Shown here: piece after piece, positions 9,099 to 17,661 of the stretch
Numbering within the stretch: position 1 is the first letter of the stretch
Layout of the letters: each line of letters starts with the position of its first letter
Source of the DNA: Actinomycetes bacterium
GTDB taxonomy: Bacteria > Actinomycetota > Acidimicrobiia > Acidimicrobiales > RAAP-2
Direction: 5' to 3'
NCBI GenBank assembly: GCA_021782915.1
Contig: JAJXUK010000009.1
Span: 1 to 64,000, forward strand
Length of the DNA: 64,000 bases
The notes under the pieces: model-generated
Database searches by the model: none
Told to the model about the DNA's origin: nothing
What the model saw: the letters and a program-made list of their open reading frames with translations, nothing else
Program-made: the position numbers and the translations under genes

Positions 9099-10014
9099 GG
9101 TGTTCCGATTCGGCCTCGTCGGCGCCGGAAGAATGGGGGCAACTCACCTGCGAGCCCTCGCGGGAACTCAGACGCCGGTGGTGGCGGTGGCCGAGCCGGT
9201 TGACGCGTTGCGTGAGGCAACGGCTCAGCGCTACTCACTGGAGGCCTATCGCTCCGTCGACGAACTGCTCGGCGCCGGAGGAATCGACGGTGTTCTCGTC
9301 GTGACGCCGAGCTCAACCCACGTGGAGGTGATCACGGCAGTCGCGGCGGCGGGAGTGCCGATCCTCTGCGAGAAGCCCTGTGGAGTTCTACCGAGCGACG
9401 CTCGTGACGCGGCGCGAGTCGTCGCCAAGTCCGGTGTTCCTCTTCAGATCGCCTACTGGCGCCGTTTCGTGCCGGAACTGCAACGTCTGCGGGATCGAAT
9501 TCGGGCCGGCGATCTAGGCGAGGTCCTGTCGATCACGTGTCTGCAGTGGGATGGCGCGCCGCCATCGGCGGCGTTTCGGGCTCGTGGCGGGGGCATCTAC
9601 ATCGACATGGGCGTTCACGAGATCGATCAGACGCGCTGGTTGCTCGGTGGTGACTACGACACGGTCATGGCCGCTGCTTCGCTGGTTGTCACAGATCCCG
9701 AGGCCCACGAACCTGACGCCGCCCAGGTTCTCGGACTGCTCTCGACCGGGGCAACCTCCTTCATCTCGCTCGGCCGTCACTATCCCGGAGGCGACATGGC
9801 CAGTGTGGAGGTCTTTGGGACACGCGGGCGGGAGTTGATCACCTTCCTTGACCCCGCTGAAGGCGAACGGACCCAGCTCGCAGCACTAGCGAGTCAGGCC
9901 ACGGCGTTCGCCGAATTCGCGCGCGGAGCTGCGTGCACGGGAGCCTCGGTTGATGACGCTCTCGCAGCCCTCAAGGTGGCGACGTCGGCGAGCCGGCTGA
10001 TTGGAGCTCGATGA
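9088..10014 (+). CDS. Gfo/Idh/MocA-family oxidoreductase (second of three)
   Basis: About 308 residues from GTG 9088; GTG 9100 is an alternative. NAD site FGLVGAGRMGATHLRAL, family lysine in CEKPCGV, and the catalytic region GGGIYIDMGVHEIDQTRWLL with the Asp/His pair used by inositol 2-dehydrogenases. It overlaps the isomerase stop by 11 bp and the next gene by ATGA. No strong ribosome site is seen, so coupling probably drives translation. It is the most IolG-like of the three at the catalytic motif. Confidence 0.85.
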   Translation: MTSEVFRFGLVGAGRMGATHLRALAGTQTPVVAVAEPVDALREATAQRYSLEAYRSVDELLGAGGIDGVLVVTPSSTHVEVITAVAAAGVPILCEKPCGVLPSDARDAARVVAKSGVPLQIAYWRRFVPELQRLRDRIRAGDLGEVLSITCLQWDGAPPSAAFRARGGGIYIDMGVHEIDQTRWLLGGDYDTVMAAASLVVTDPEAHEPDAAQVLGLLSTGATSFISLGRHYPGGDMASVEVFGTRGRELITFLDPAEGERTQLAALASQATAFAEFARGAACTGASVDDALAALKVATSASRLIGAR

Positions 10015-11120
10015 GCGAGCGGCGCGTCGGGATCGTTGGATATGGAGTGATGGGTCGTGCTCACGCGTACGCGTATCGAACGGCGCCGCTGATTCGTCCG
10101 AGTGCGACGACCTTCGTGCCGGTGGCCGTTAGTGGGCGCGATGCTGTTCGAGTCGGGGCCGCGGCTGCGTCGATGGGCGTTGAAGCGATGACCGACTGGC
10201 GAGCTCTCGTTGAGCGGGCCGACGTTGACGTTGTCGACATCTGCACACCGCCGGGCACTCACTCTCTCATCGCCGTGGCAGCGGCCGCTGCGGGCAAGGA
10301 CGTCATCTGCGAGAAGCCGCTCGCCGTCACTGCGCTCGAGGCGGCCCAAGCGCTTGAGGCGGTGCGTTCGGCTGGAGTTCGTCACGCCGTGGGCTTCAAC
10401 TATCGGCGCTTGCCCGCGCTCTCGCTCATGGCCCAGCTCATCTCGGAAGGAGCTCTCGGGGAGATTCGCCTGTGGCGAGGAACCTGGCTCTCCGACGAGT
10501 TCGTCGATGCGGCCATACCGTTTGACTGGCGCTTTGAGCGGTCGATGGGTGGCACGACGATCGCTGACCTGGGCAGCCACCTTGTGGATCTCGCGTTGTG
10601 GATGGTTGGACCCATCGTCGAGGTTTCGGCGACGTCGTCGACGTTCGTGACCTCGCGAGATTCTCCGGAGGGTCCTCGCATGGTCGAGGTCGATGATGCA
10701 TCGTCGGCATTGCTGAAGTTCGCTGCGGGCGCCCAAGGAACTCTTGAGGTCGCGCGCAGTGCACCTCGACGACCGTGCGACTTTGTCGTCGAGGTGAACG
10801 GATCACGGGGAACCGCGATATTTTCGTACGCACGCCTCAATGAGCTCTGGGTGGGCTACGTGGACGAGGACCCTCGTCACTACGGGCTGCGTCGGATACG
10901 CGTGGAGCACCCCAGTCATCCCCAGACGGCTGGTTGGTGGCCCCTCGGTCAGGGAGTGGGATACGACGCAAGTCTGGTGAACCAGGCTGCGGACCTCGCG
11001 GCCGCGTGGCCGGATGGCTCGTACGAACCTGACTTCGTACAAGGTGCTGCCGTGGTCGACGTGTGCGCGGCCATGGAGCGCTCGGCGGCCGAGCGCCACT
11101 GGATTCACGTGGCTCCCTGA
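10011..11120 (+). CDS. Gfo/Idh/MocA-family oxidoreductase (third of three)
   Basis: 369 residues. NAD site VGIVGYGVMGRAHAYAY, family motif CEKPLAV and catalytic segment GGTTIADLGSHLVDLALWMVG. It starts with an ATGA overlap on the second oxidoreductase, and is last in the rightward operon before a 310-bp gap. Three family members with different catalytic segments in one operon suggest successive or isomer-specific oxidations rather than redundancy. Confidence 0.88.
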   Translation: MSERRVGIVGYGVMGRAHAYAYRTAPLIRPSATTFVPVAVSGRDAVRVGAAAASMGVEAMTDWRALVERADVDVVDICTPPGTHSLIAVAAAAAGKDVICEKPLAVTALEAAQALEAVRSAGVRHAVGFNYRRLPALSLMAQLISEGALGEIRLWRGTWLSDEFVDAAIPFDWRFERSMGGTTIADLGSHLVDLALWMVGPIVEVSATSSTFVTSRDSPEGPRMVEVDDASSALLKFAAGAQGTLEVARSAPRRPCDFVVEVNGSRGTAIFSYARLNELWVGYVDEDPRHYGLRRIRVEHPSHPQTAGWWPLGQGVGYDASLVNQAADLAAAWPDGSYEPDFVQGAAVVDVCAAMERSAAERHWIHVAP

Positions 11121-11430
11121 GCGGGGCCTAGGCGGAGGTCCTGGGCACTGTCTTGTTGCATTGAGATCGTGGACGAAGAATTGCCGCGCGGGTGTCAACC
11201 CGCAGGGGGCTCGAAACCTTGACGAACTCACAGCGCAGTCGCCGTGTTCACGCTGTGCCATCCGATTGACGAGGTTGACGGTGCCGGTCTCGGCGATGCG
11301 TCAACGTCACCGACGGGTCGAAGCTGGCTAGGCGTCCCGGACGGCTTCGATCCCGTCTCTAGACACGCAGTCGTTGACGTGGCTGAGGCCCACCACACCA
11401 CGGCTCATGCAGTGGCGCCGTCCCCCAGCC
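11121..11430. other. Convergent intergenic gap, no gene seen
   Basis: 310 bp between convergent genes. The only structure noticed is a 6-bp hairpin with a 4-nt loop (11188-11203, GCGGGT/ACCCGC) without a T-run. It may be a weak terminator of the dehydrogenase operon. Open frames here have no family resemblance. Confidence 0.4.
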
Positions 11431-12471
11431 TCAGAATGTGGTCGCGTCGATCACGAACCGATAGCGCACGTCGCTGGCCCTGGTACGTTCGAAGGCGTCC
11501 GCAATCTCGTTCGCGTCAATCACTTCGACGTCGCTGGTTATCGCGTGGCGGGTGCAGAAATCGATCATCTCTTGAAGCTCGCGCATGCCGCCCGCCATTG
11601 ATCCGGCGATTGAACGCCTCTTGGCAACGAGCTCGCCTGCGCCGACTTCATAGGGACGTGAGGGGAGCCCCACCAGAACCAGTGTGCCGTCCAGACGCAA
11701 TCTATCGAGATAGCTAGTCAAGTTGAGTGGGGCGGACACGGTGTTGATAATGAGGTCGAACGAACTCGATTCGTCGCCCGACGCGTTGGGCACAGACGTG
11801 TTTACGAATTCCCGTGCCCCGAGGCGAAAAGCATCGTCACGCTTGTTCGCTGAGTGTGAAAATACTGTGGTGCTGGCCCCCATGGCCGCAGCAAACTTGA
11901 CGGCTAGATGACCGAGTCCGCCAAGACCAATGACGCCGACCTTCGTACCGGTAGTCACGCCCCAATGGCGCAGCGGTGAGTACACCGTGATACCAGCACA
12001 GAGCAGTGGAGCGACGCCGGCCAAGTCGAGGGAGTCTGGGATTCTTACCGCAAACTCCTCGTCGACCACGAACTGATCGCAGTAGCCGCCGTACGTAGGA
12101 GTTACGCCGTCGCGTTCAAACGCGTTGTACGTCGGAGTGTCACTCTCTTGGCAGTACTGCTGATCGCCGCGGCGGCAGAACTCGCACTTGCGGCAGGAGT
12201 CGACGAAGGTGCCTACTCCAATCCTGTCACCCACGGCAAACTTTGAGCACGCCGGGCCCACCGCCGACACGACACCGACGATCTCGTGACCGGGGACCAT
12301 TGGAAAGATTCCTGGGCCCCAGTCCTCATCGATCTGGTGAATGTCTGAGTGGCAGACGCCGCAGAACGTGACGTCAAATTTCACGTCGTGGTCCCGTAGT
12401 TCTCGACGGGAGAAGACGAAGGGCGTGAGTGGTGTGCTCGGGCCAAGGGCCGCTCGTCCGTGAACCTCCAT
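11431..12471 (-). CDS. Zinc-dependent NAD(P) alcohol dehydrogenase (CAD/YahK type)
   Basis: 346 residues. The catalytic zinc region is FCGVCHSDIHQ and PGHEIVGVVSAVG. The structural zinc cysteines are in CRKCEFCRRGDQQYC, and the cofactor site is GVIGLGGLGHLAVKFAAAMG. Spacing and length fit the cinnamyl-alcohol/aldehyde reductase branch. GGGAGG lies just upstream of ATG 12471. It is convergent to the sugar operon and alone on its strand, so a link to the pathway is only positional. Likely role: reduction of aldehydes or oxidation of primary alcohols. Confidence 0.9.
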   Translation of the reverse strand: MEVHGRAALGPSTPLTPFVFSRRELRDHDVKFDVTFCGVCHSDIHQIDEDWGPGIFPMVPGHEIVGVVSAVGPACSKFAVGDRIGVGTFVDSCRKCEFCRRGDQQYCQESDTPTYNAFERDGVTPTYGGYCDQFVVDEEFAVRIPDSLDLAGVAPLLCAGITVYSPLRHWGVTTGTKVGVIGLGGLGHLAVKFAAAMGASTTVFSHSANKRDDAFRLGAREFVNTSVPNASGDESSSFDLIINTVSAPLNLTSYLDRLRLDGTLVLVGLPSRPYEVGAGELVAKRRSIAGSMAGGMRELQEMIDFCTRHAITSDVEVIDANEIADAFERTRASDVRYRFVIDATTF

Positions 12472-12885
12472 GGGTGACCTCCCTTAACGCAAACTCTGAC
12501 GTTGTCTCACTGAACTACTGAGGGTTGGCGCTACCTTGAGCCAACTAGAAGTGGACCCTATGTGTCAAGCCCCGGAGTGGGGGGGCGGTCGGAATCCTGA
12601 GACGAAGACGGCGCCTTCGATTACGCCACGTGAGCGCTTCAGAGTTACTCCCTCGATCCGTAACGCCGAGCCAGGTGCGTCGTCGCCCGGACGGACATGA
12701 CCGGATCCCGTGACGAGGCTTTGCCGTACGCCGGTGTTCGCTGCTTCGGCCCGCTCTGAGTTTGTCGCGCTGGCGAGAGGGTTTGCAGGCTCACACCAGG
12801 TATGGCGCCGCTCACAGCGAGCCAAACCAGGGTGGGGCGCCGCGAGCACCGGGGTCGGCATTCCGGTGGCGTCCCTGTCGGCCCG
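12472..12885. other. Divergent intergenic region
   Basis: About 410 bp between the divergent dehydrogenase and kinase genes. It should hold the dehydrogenase promoter. An imperfect inverted repeat TTGGC/GCCAA near 12529-12548 is the only symmetry noticed. No gene is supported. Confidence 0.35.
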
Positions 12886-12913
12886 TTCGACGCCGGCCGT
12901 GGTTCCTTACAAT
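12886..12913 (+). promoter_or_regulatory. Leaderless promoter of the ROK-like kinase
   Basis: TTCGAC (12886-12891) and TACAAT (12908-12913) are separated by 16 nt. The GTG start at 12920 lies 6 nt after the -10 box, so transcription would begin at or next to the start codon. No ribosome site precedes this GTG. Confidence 0.55.
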
Positions 12914-12919
12914 GCCAAA

Positions 12920-13687
12920 GTGCCTCTCACGACCTCGGACAGTGATTGCGTTCTGAGCGTTGACGTCGGTGCTACTTCGATCAAGATCGCGGTCTTTGAT
13001 CGACGCGGTGAGTTGCGCGGAAGGACGAATCGCGTTCCGACTCCGTATCCTTGTCCGCCGAAGCGCATGGTCGAGGACTTGACAACGCTGGTGGTTGATG
13101 CGCCGTGTCGTCACGTTGCCGTCGGCTTTCCGGGCGACATGGACTCGGGCATTGTCCTTGAGCCGGGCAACTTGGCGCGCGAGGGCGGCATCGGCACGCC
13201 TGTTGACGCAGAGATCGATGCTCAGTGGCGCGGCTATCACCTCGAGGCGGCATTGCGCGCGGCCACCGGGCGCGACGTACGCGTGGTCAACGACGCGACG
13301 CTCGCCGCCCTGGGAGCCAGCTTGGGCGAGTCGCGCGAACTCGTCTTTACGTTGGGCACGGGATTCGGGATCGCCCTGGTGGTCGACGGCACGCTGGTGC
13401 GCATTCGCGACGTGGGCGCTGAGGTGTTCGCCGACGAGGAGACCTACGACGAGGCGCTCGGCGAGCCGTCGCGGGCGCGAGACGCTCAGCGCTGGCAGCA
13501 ACTCCTCCATCGAGCCGTGGCCGACTTCGTCGAGGAGTTCGACGCACGCATCATCCACTTCGGGGGTGGCAACGCTCGTCACGTCCAGGCGCGCGACTTC
13601 GAGGACGTGGCCGAGCGAGTCGTCGTCAATGACGACCTGTCCACGCTGCGCGGCGCGCTGCGACTCTTCGTGGCCGACGTCGCCTAG
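12920..13687 (+). CDS. ROK/polyphosphate-glucokinase-like sugar kinase
   Basis: 255 residues from GTG 12920. Phosphate-1 motif LSVDVGATSIKIAVFD, then HVAVGFPGDMDSG, VVNDATLAALG with the catalytic Asp, adenosine motif FTLGTGFGIALVVDG and a C-terminal IIHFGGGNARH. The ROK zinc cluster (CxCGxxGC) is absent and the overall shape is closest to polyphosphate glucokinase-type ROK proteins. The start follows from a leaderless promoter; the much longer upstream reading has no ribosome site. Next to a SIS isomerase and hexosaminidase genes it may phosphorylate glucosamine or GlcNAc, which is inference. Confidence 0.8.
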   Translation: MPLTTSDSDCVLSVDVGATSIKIAVFDRRGELRGRTNRVPTPYPCPPKRMVEDLTTLVVDAPCRHVAVGFPGDMDSGIVLEPGNLAREGGIGTPVDAEIDAQWRGYHLEAALRAATGRDVRVVNDATLAALGASLGESRELVFTLGTGFGIALVVDGTLVRIRDVGAEVFADEETYDEALGEPSRARDAQRWQQLLHRAVADFVEEFDARIIHFGGGNARHVQARDFEDVAERVVVNDDLSTLRGALRLFVADVA

Positions 13688-13741
13688 GACGAGGTGGCGC
13701 CGGCCGCTACGCTACGCACGACCGGCGAGGAGAGAACCGCG

Positions 13742-14764
13742 ATGACCCACTTCGAGGCCGAGATCCGCAGTCAGGGCGCCGTGCTGCGCGCGCGCGCCGA
13801 GGCGAGCGCCGAGGCCGTCGCGCGCCTGGCGAGCTCCTGGGACGAGATCGACTACGCCCTCGTGGCCGCGCGCGGGTCCTCGGACAACGCGGCTCGCTAC
13901 TTCCAGTACGTGCTCGGCCAGCGGGCCGGGCTCCTCGTCGCCCTGGCGGCGCCGTCGCTGTTCGAGGACTATCGCCACATGCGACTCGGTCGCGCGGGCG
14001 TGCTGGCGATCTCTCAGTCGGGGCGCTCGCCGGGCATGGTCGAGGTCCTGCGCACCGCTCAAGCCCAGGGTCGACCCGCGAGCGCGATGACCAATTACGC
14101 CGACTCGCCCCTCGCCCAGGGCGCCGACGTGCTCGTCGACCTCGCGGCGGGCTCCGAGCGGGCGATCGCCTCGACCAAGACCTTCTCGGCGACCTGGCAC
14201 GCCCTGAGTCAGCTCGCGTCCCAGCTGAGCGCGACGCCCCTCGAGGGTCTCGACGAGCTGGGCGAGGCCGTGGACCACGTGGCCGACTGGGCCCTGGGCA
14301 GTGCGCTGCCGATCGAGCTGCTCGACGCGCCGCGGGGCCTGACCATCATTGGGCGCGGCGTGGGCTACGCCGCGGCCTCCGAGACCGCCCTCAAGGTGCG
14401 CGAGGTCTCCGGCCTGCGCGCGGAGGCCTTCGCCGCCTCGGACTACCTGCACGGGCCCATCGGAGCCGACGGGGCCCAGAGTGCGACCCTTCTGCTGCTC
14501 ACCGACGAGCTGACGGACGCGGTCGCCGAGGAGCTGCTCATGACGGTCCGCGCGCTGGGCGCGAGCACCGTCGTCGTGCGCCCGCCCCAGCGACGGGCCG
14601 TGGCCTGCGACGCGCAGGTCGTCCTGCCCAGTGACGCGCCGAACTGGGCGCTCGGGCTCCTGGAGGTCGTGCTGGGCCAGGTGCTGACGCTGCGCCTGGG
14701 TGAGCGACGGGGCCGGGCGATTGACACCTCTCCGGTGCTGTCCAAGGTGACGACGAGCGCGTGA
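13742..14764 (+). CDS. Double-SIS sugar isomerase/deaminase (NagB-II/AgaS/GlmS isomerase-like)
   Basis: 340 residues with two SIS domains. The first holds LVAARGSSDNAARYF, LAISQSGRSPGMVEVL and AIASTKTFSATW. The second holds LTIIGRGVGYAAASETALKV, REVSGLRAEAF and HGPIGADGA. This is the isomerase half of GlmS without the glutaminase, a form seen in glucosamine-6-phosphate deaminase (NagB-II) and AgaS. GGCGAGGAGAG precedes ATG 13742. With the preceding kinase and the GH20 operon downstream, conversion of GlcN-6-P to fructose-6-P is the likeliest role. Confidence 0.85.
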   Translation: MTHFEAEIRSQGAVLRARAEASAEAVARLASSWDEIDYALVAARGSSDNAARYFQYVLGQRAGLLVALAAPSLFEDYRHMRLGRAGVLAISQSGRSPGMVEVLRTAQAQGRPASAMTNYADSPLAQGADVLVDLAAGSERAIASTKTFSATWHALSQLASQLSATPLEGLDELGEAVDHVADWALGSALPIELLDAPRGLTIIGRGVGYAAASETALKVREVSGLRAEAFAASDYLHGPIGADGAQSATLLLLTDELTDAVAEELLMTVRALGASTVVVRPPQRRAVACDAQVVLPSDAPNWALGLLEVVLGQVLTLRLGERRGRAIDTSPVLSKVTTSA

Positions 14765-14790
14765 GGGCCCCGGGCATTCGCGTAGTTCAC

Positions 14791-14811
14791 AGAGATTGTG
14801 AAAATCTCTCA
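14791..14811 (+). promoter_or_regulatory. Candidate DeoR operator upstream of the hexosaminide operon
   Basis: TTGTGAAAATCTCTCA (14796-14811) matches 13 of 16 positions of an element before deoR at 23022-23037. It is embedded in a perfect 7-bp inverted repeat, AGAGATT (14791-14797)/AATCTCT (14803-14809). It lies just upstream of the -35 box. Confidence 0.55.
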
Positions 14812-14819
14812 TTTCTGAG

Positions 14820-14848
14820 TTGCCGGGTGTGAAGTCTTCACATAGTGT
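14820..14848 (+). promoter_or_regulatory. Promoter of the Dpp-type transporter operon, with palindrome in the spacer
   Basis: TTGCCG (14820-14825), 17 nt, TAGTGT (14843-14848). The spacer contains the perfect palindrome TGTGAAG-T-CTTCACA (14828-14842), a second candidate operator positioned to block polymerase. The start codon is at 14959, giving a leader of about 100 nt. Confidence 0.5.
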
Positions 14849-14958
14849 GGCTGCGTGATCGCCGTCGCCGGCAGATTCGGGTGTTCGTGACCGACGGCGC
14901 AGCGCTCGCGGTAGGTGAACGGGGGACCGACCGGGACCCACGAGGGAGGAGTTTCACT

Positions 14959-16632
14959 GTGAGGAAGAAGTTAAGGGCGGGTCTCTTCAGTTCAGCCTTG
15001 GCCCTGGTGGCCGGGATGTGTGTCGCGGTGGTCCCGGGCGTGCTGGGCACGAGCGTGGCCGGTGCCGCGGCGCAGGTCCCGTTGAACCTGGCCAACGAGC
15101 AGGGCATGTTGTGGCCGTGTACGTTCAATCCATTCATTCCATCGTCGTCGCCGTACTCGGTGGGCGTGACCTACGAGACGCTCGAGTTCGTGAACTCACT
15201 CCAGAGTGGCAAGGTGACGCCGTGGCTCGCGACCGGCTCGGCGTGGAGCAACAACAACAAGACCTTGACCTTCACGATCCGCCACGGCGTGACCTGGTCC
15301 GACGGCAAGCCCTTCAGCGCGGCCGACGTCGTGTACACCTTCAACCTGTTGAAGAAGTACCCGGCCCTGGACGCCAACGCCGTGTGGTCGGTCCTGTCGA
15401 GTGTCAAGCAGTCTGGTTCGAACAAGGTCGTGTTCAACTTCTCGACCTCGGCGGTGCCGTACTTCTACTACGTGGCTGGCCAGGTGCCGATCGTGCCCCA
15501 GCACATCTGGAGCAAGATCGCTAACCCGGTGTCGAACCCGATCTCGAATCCGGTGGGCACGGGCGGCTACCTGATGAGCAAGTGCACGCCCCAGAACATC
15601 CAGTGGACGAACAACCCGCACTACTGGCAGGCGGGCAAGGCCGTCGTCAAGACGGTGAACATGCCGGCGTTCCTGTCCAACAACACCTGCAACGAGTACC
15701 TCGCGACGGGTCAGTCCCAGTGGGGCTCGCAGTTCATCCCGAACATCAAGAGCTACTACGTGGCCAAGAAGCCGGGCAACACCTACTGGTTCCCACCCGT
15801 GGCGAACGTGTCGCTCTTCCCGAACCTGACCCAGGCGCCGCTCAATGACGTCAAGGTCCGCCAGGCCATCAGCTACGCGATCGACCGGCCGACGGTCTCC
15901 AAGATCGGCGAGTACGGCTACGAGCCGCCCGCGAGCCAGACCGGCATCGTGAGCCCGACGTTCTCCTCGTGGACCTCGTCCTCGGCCGTCGCGGCCCAGG
16001 GCACGAGCTACAACCCGAGCAAGGCCGTCGCGCTGCTGAGCTCGGACGGCTACAAGAAGGCCAGCGATGGCATCTTCGCCAAGAACGGCAAGCAGCTGAA
16101 CCTGACGATCATCACCAACGGCGGCTACTCGGACTGGGTCGCCACCGTCCAGGTCATCGCCCAGGAGCTCAAGAAGGTCGGCATCAACGCGACGGTCAAC
16201 CCCATCGCGTCGACGAACTTCTACTCGGACGTCTACGCCGGCAAGTTCCAGCTGGCCTACAACGTCGAGTCCGGTGGTCCGACGCCGTTCTACGAGATGC
16301 GCCAGTGGCTCTACTCGAAGAACTCCGCCCCCATCGGCACGGCCGCGGCCTCGAACTGGGAGCGCTTCAACAGCCCGAGCGTGGACGCGCTGCTCAACCA
16401 GTACGGCGCCACGACCAGCCCGAGCCAGCAGCACTCCATCGTCAACCAGCTCCAGATGGTCATGGTCAAGCAGGCCCCGATCATCCCGGTGCTCGAAGAG
16501 GTGGACTGGTTCCAGTACAACTCGAAGGCCTTCACCGGCTTCCCCACCGCGACTAACCCCTACGCACAGCCGGGCCTGTACAACATCCCGGACTGGGGCT
16601 ACGTGCTGGACAACCTGAAGCCCGCCAAGTAA
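14959..16632 (+). CDS. Family 5 (Dpp/Opp-type) ABC solute-binding protein, probable hexosaminide binder
   Basis: 557 residues from GTG 14959, fixed by GGGAGGAG 7 nt upstream. Signal peptide KKLRAGLFSSALALVAGM with later AVAGAAAQ-like processing; the cysteine at GMC is not a good lipobox. SBP_bac_5 signatures: TLTFTIRHGVTWSDGKPFSA, ADVVYTFNLL, and DVKVRQAISYAIDR. The family is named for peptides but many members bind cello-, chito- or other oligosaccharides. It leads an operon ending in a cytoplasmic hexosaminidase, so a chito-oligosaccharide or related glycan is the inferred ligand. Confidence 0.9.
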   Translation: MRKKLRAGLFSSALALVAGMCVAVVPGVLGTSVAGAAAQVPLNLANEQGMLWPCTFNPFIPSSSPYSVGVTYETLEFVNSLQSGKVTPWLATGSAWSNNNKTLTFTIRHGVTWSDGKPFSAADVVYTFNLLKKYPALDANAVWSVLSSVKQSGSNKVVFNFSTSAVPYFYYVAGQVPIVPQHIWSKIANPVSNPISNPVGTGGYLMSKCTPQNIQWTNNPHYWQAGKAVVKTVNMPAFLSNNTCNEYLATGQSQWGSQFIPNIKSYYVAKKPGNTYWFPPVANVSLFPNLTQAPLNDVKVRQAISYAIDRPTVSKIGEYGYEPPASQTGIVSPTFSSWTSSSAVAAQGTSYNPSKAVALLSSDGYKKASDGIFAKNGKQLNLTIITNGGYSDWVATVQVIAQELKKVGINATVNPIASTNFYSDVYAGKFQLAYNVESGGPTPFYEMRQWLYSKNSAPIGTAAASNWERFNSPSVDALLNQYGATTSPSQQHSIVNQLQMVMVKQAPIIPVLEEVDWFQYNSKAFTGFPTATNPYAQPGLYNIPDWGYVLDNLKPAK

Positions 16633-16677
16633 TCCGCACCATTTAGACAGAGTCATACGCTGAGCTGAGCCGGGGAG

Positions 16678-17661
16678 ATGAGGTTTCTAGTACGCCGTGT
16701 GGGCTTCCTACTGGTAGCCCTGTGGGTCGCCCTCACGGTGAACTTCTTCATCCCCCGGCTCATGCCCGGCAATCCGGCCGAGGCCATGATGGCCAAGTTC
16801 CGGGGCCACGTGAACCCGGTCGCGCTGCACGCGCTCGAGGTGGCCTTCGGCGTCAACACGCACCAGAGCCTGGCCTCGGCCTACGTGCAGTACGTGGGCA
16901 ACACGCTGCACGGCAACCTCGGGATCTCGACGAGCTACTTCCCCCTCCCGGTGGCGACGGTGATCATGCGGGCCCTGCCGTGGTCCCTGGGCCTCGTGGG
17001 GCTGAGCACGGTGCTCGGCTTCCTGGTCGGCACGGCCATCGGGGCGATCGCGGCCTGGCGTCGCGGCGGGGTCCTGGACTCGGTCCTGCCGCCGACCTTC
17101 GTGGTGATCTCGGCCTTTCCGTACTTCTGGGTGGGCCTGCTGTTCATCTGGCTCTTCGCCCTGACCCTCAACTGGTTTCCCCTGCTGGGCGGCTACTCCG
17201 AGACCGCGACGCCGGCCTTGACGTGGTCCTTCGTCGGCGACGTGCTCGTGCACGCGGTGCTGCCCGCCTTCACGATCCTGCTGACGTCCATCGGCGGCTG
17301 GATCCTGACGATGCGCAACAACATGATCACCGTGGTCGCCGAGGACTACGTCAAGATGGCTCGCGCCAAGGGCCTCAAGCCGCGCCGGATCCTCTGGCAG
17401 TACGCCGGGCGCAACGCCCTGCTGCCCAACCTCACGGGATTCGCCATGTCGTTGGGCTTCGTGATCTCCGGGGCCATCCTGGTCGAGTACGTGTTCAACT
17501 ATCCCGGACTGGGATTCATGCTCCTGCAGGCGGTGGAGAACGAGGACTACCCGCTCATGCAGTCGCTGTTCCTCTTGATCACCGTGGCGGTCCTGTTCGC
17601 GATCTTTCTGTCCGACGTGGCCACGGCGGCGCTGGACCCGCGCACCCGGAGTAGCTCATGA
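16678..17661 (+). CDS. ABC transporter permease (DppB-like)
   Basis: 327 residues. It begins RFLVRRVGFLLVALWVAL, the DppB-type first span, and has about six spans. The EAA-like loop is DYVKMARAKGLKPRRILWQY. ATG 16678 directly follows GGGGAG, an unusually short spacing. It couples to the next permease by ATGA. Confidence 0.92.
   Translation: MRFLVRRVGFLLVALWVALTVNFFIPRLMPGNPAEAMMAKFRGHVNPVALHALEVAFGVNTHQSLASAYVQYVGNTLHGNLGISTSYFPLPVATVIMRALPWSLGLVGLSTVLGFLVGTAIGAIAAWRRGGVLDSVLPPTFVVISAFPYFWVGLLFIWLFALTLNWFPLLGGYSETATPALTWSFVGDVLVHAVLPAFTILLTSIGGWILTMRNNMITVVAEDYVKMARAKGLKPRRILWQYAGRNALLPNLTGFAMSLGFVISGAILVEYVFNYPGLGFMLLQAVENEDYPLMQSLFLLITVAVLFAIFLSDVATAALDPRTRSSS

Noticed and set aside
11188-11203. 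Hairpin as a firm terminator after the dehydrogenase operon
   Set aside because: Only a 6-bp stem, no T-run, and 67 bp past the stop; kept only as a note.
15196-16656. Long (486-codon) open frame antisense to the family-5 binding protein
   Set aside because: High-GC codon bias creates long antisense frames. Its translation is Arg/Val/Gly/Asp-rich without motifs, while the sense frame has a clear family match.
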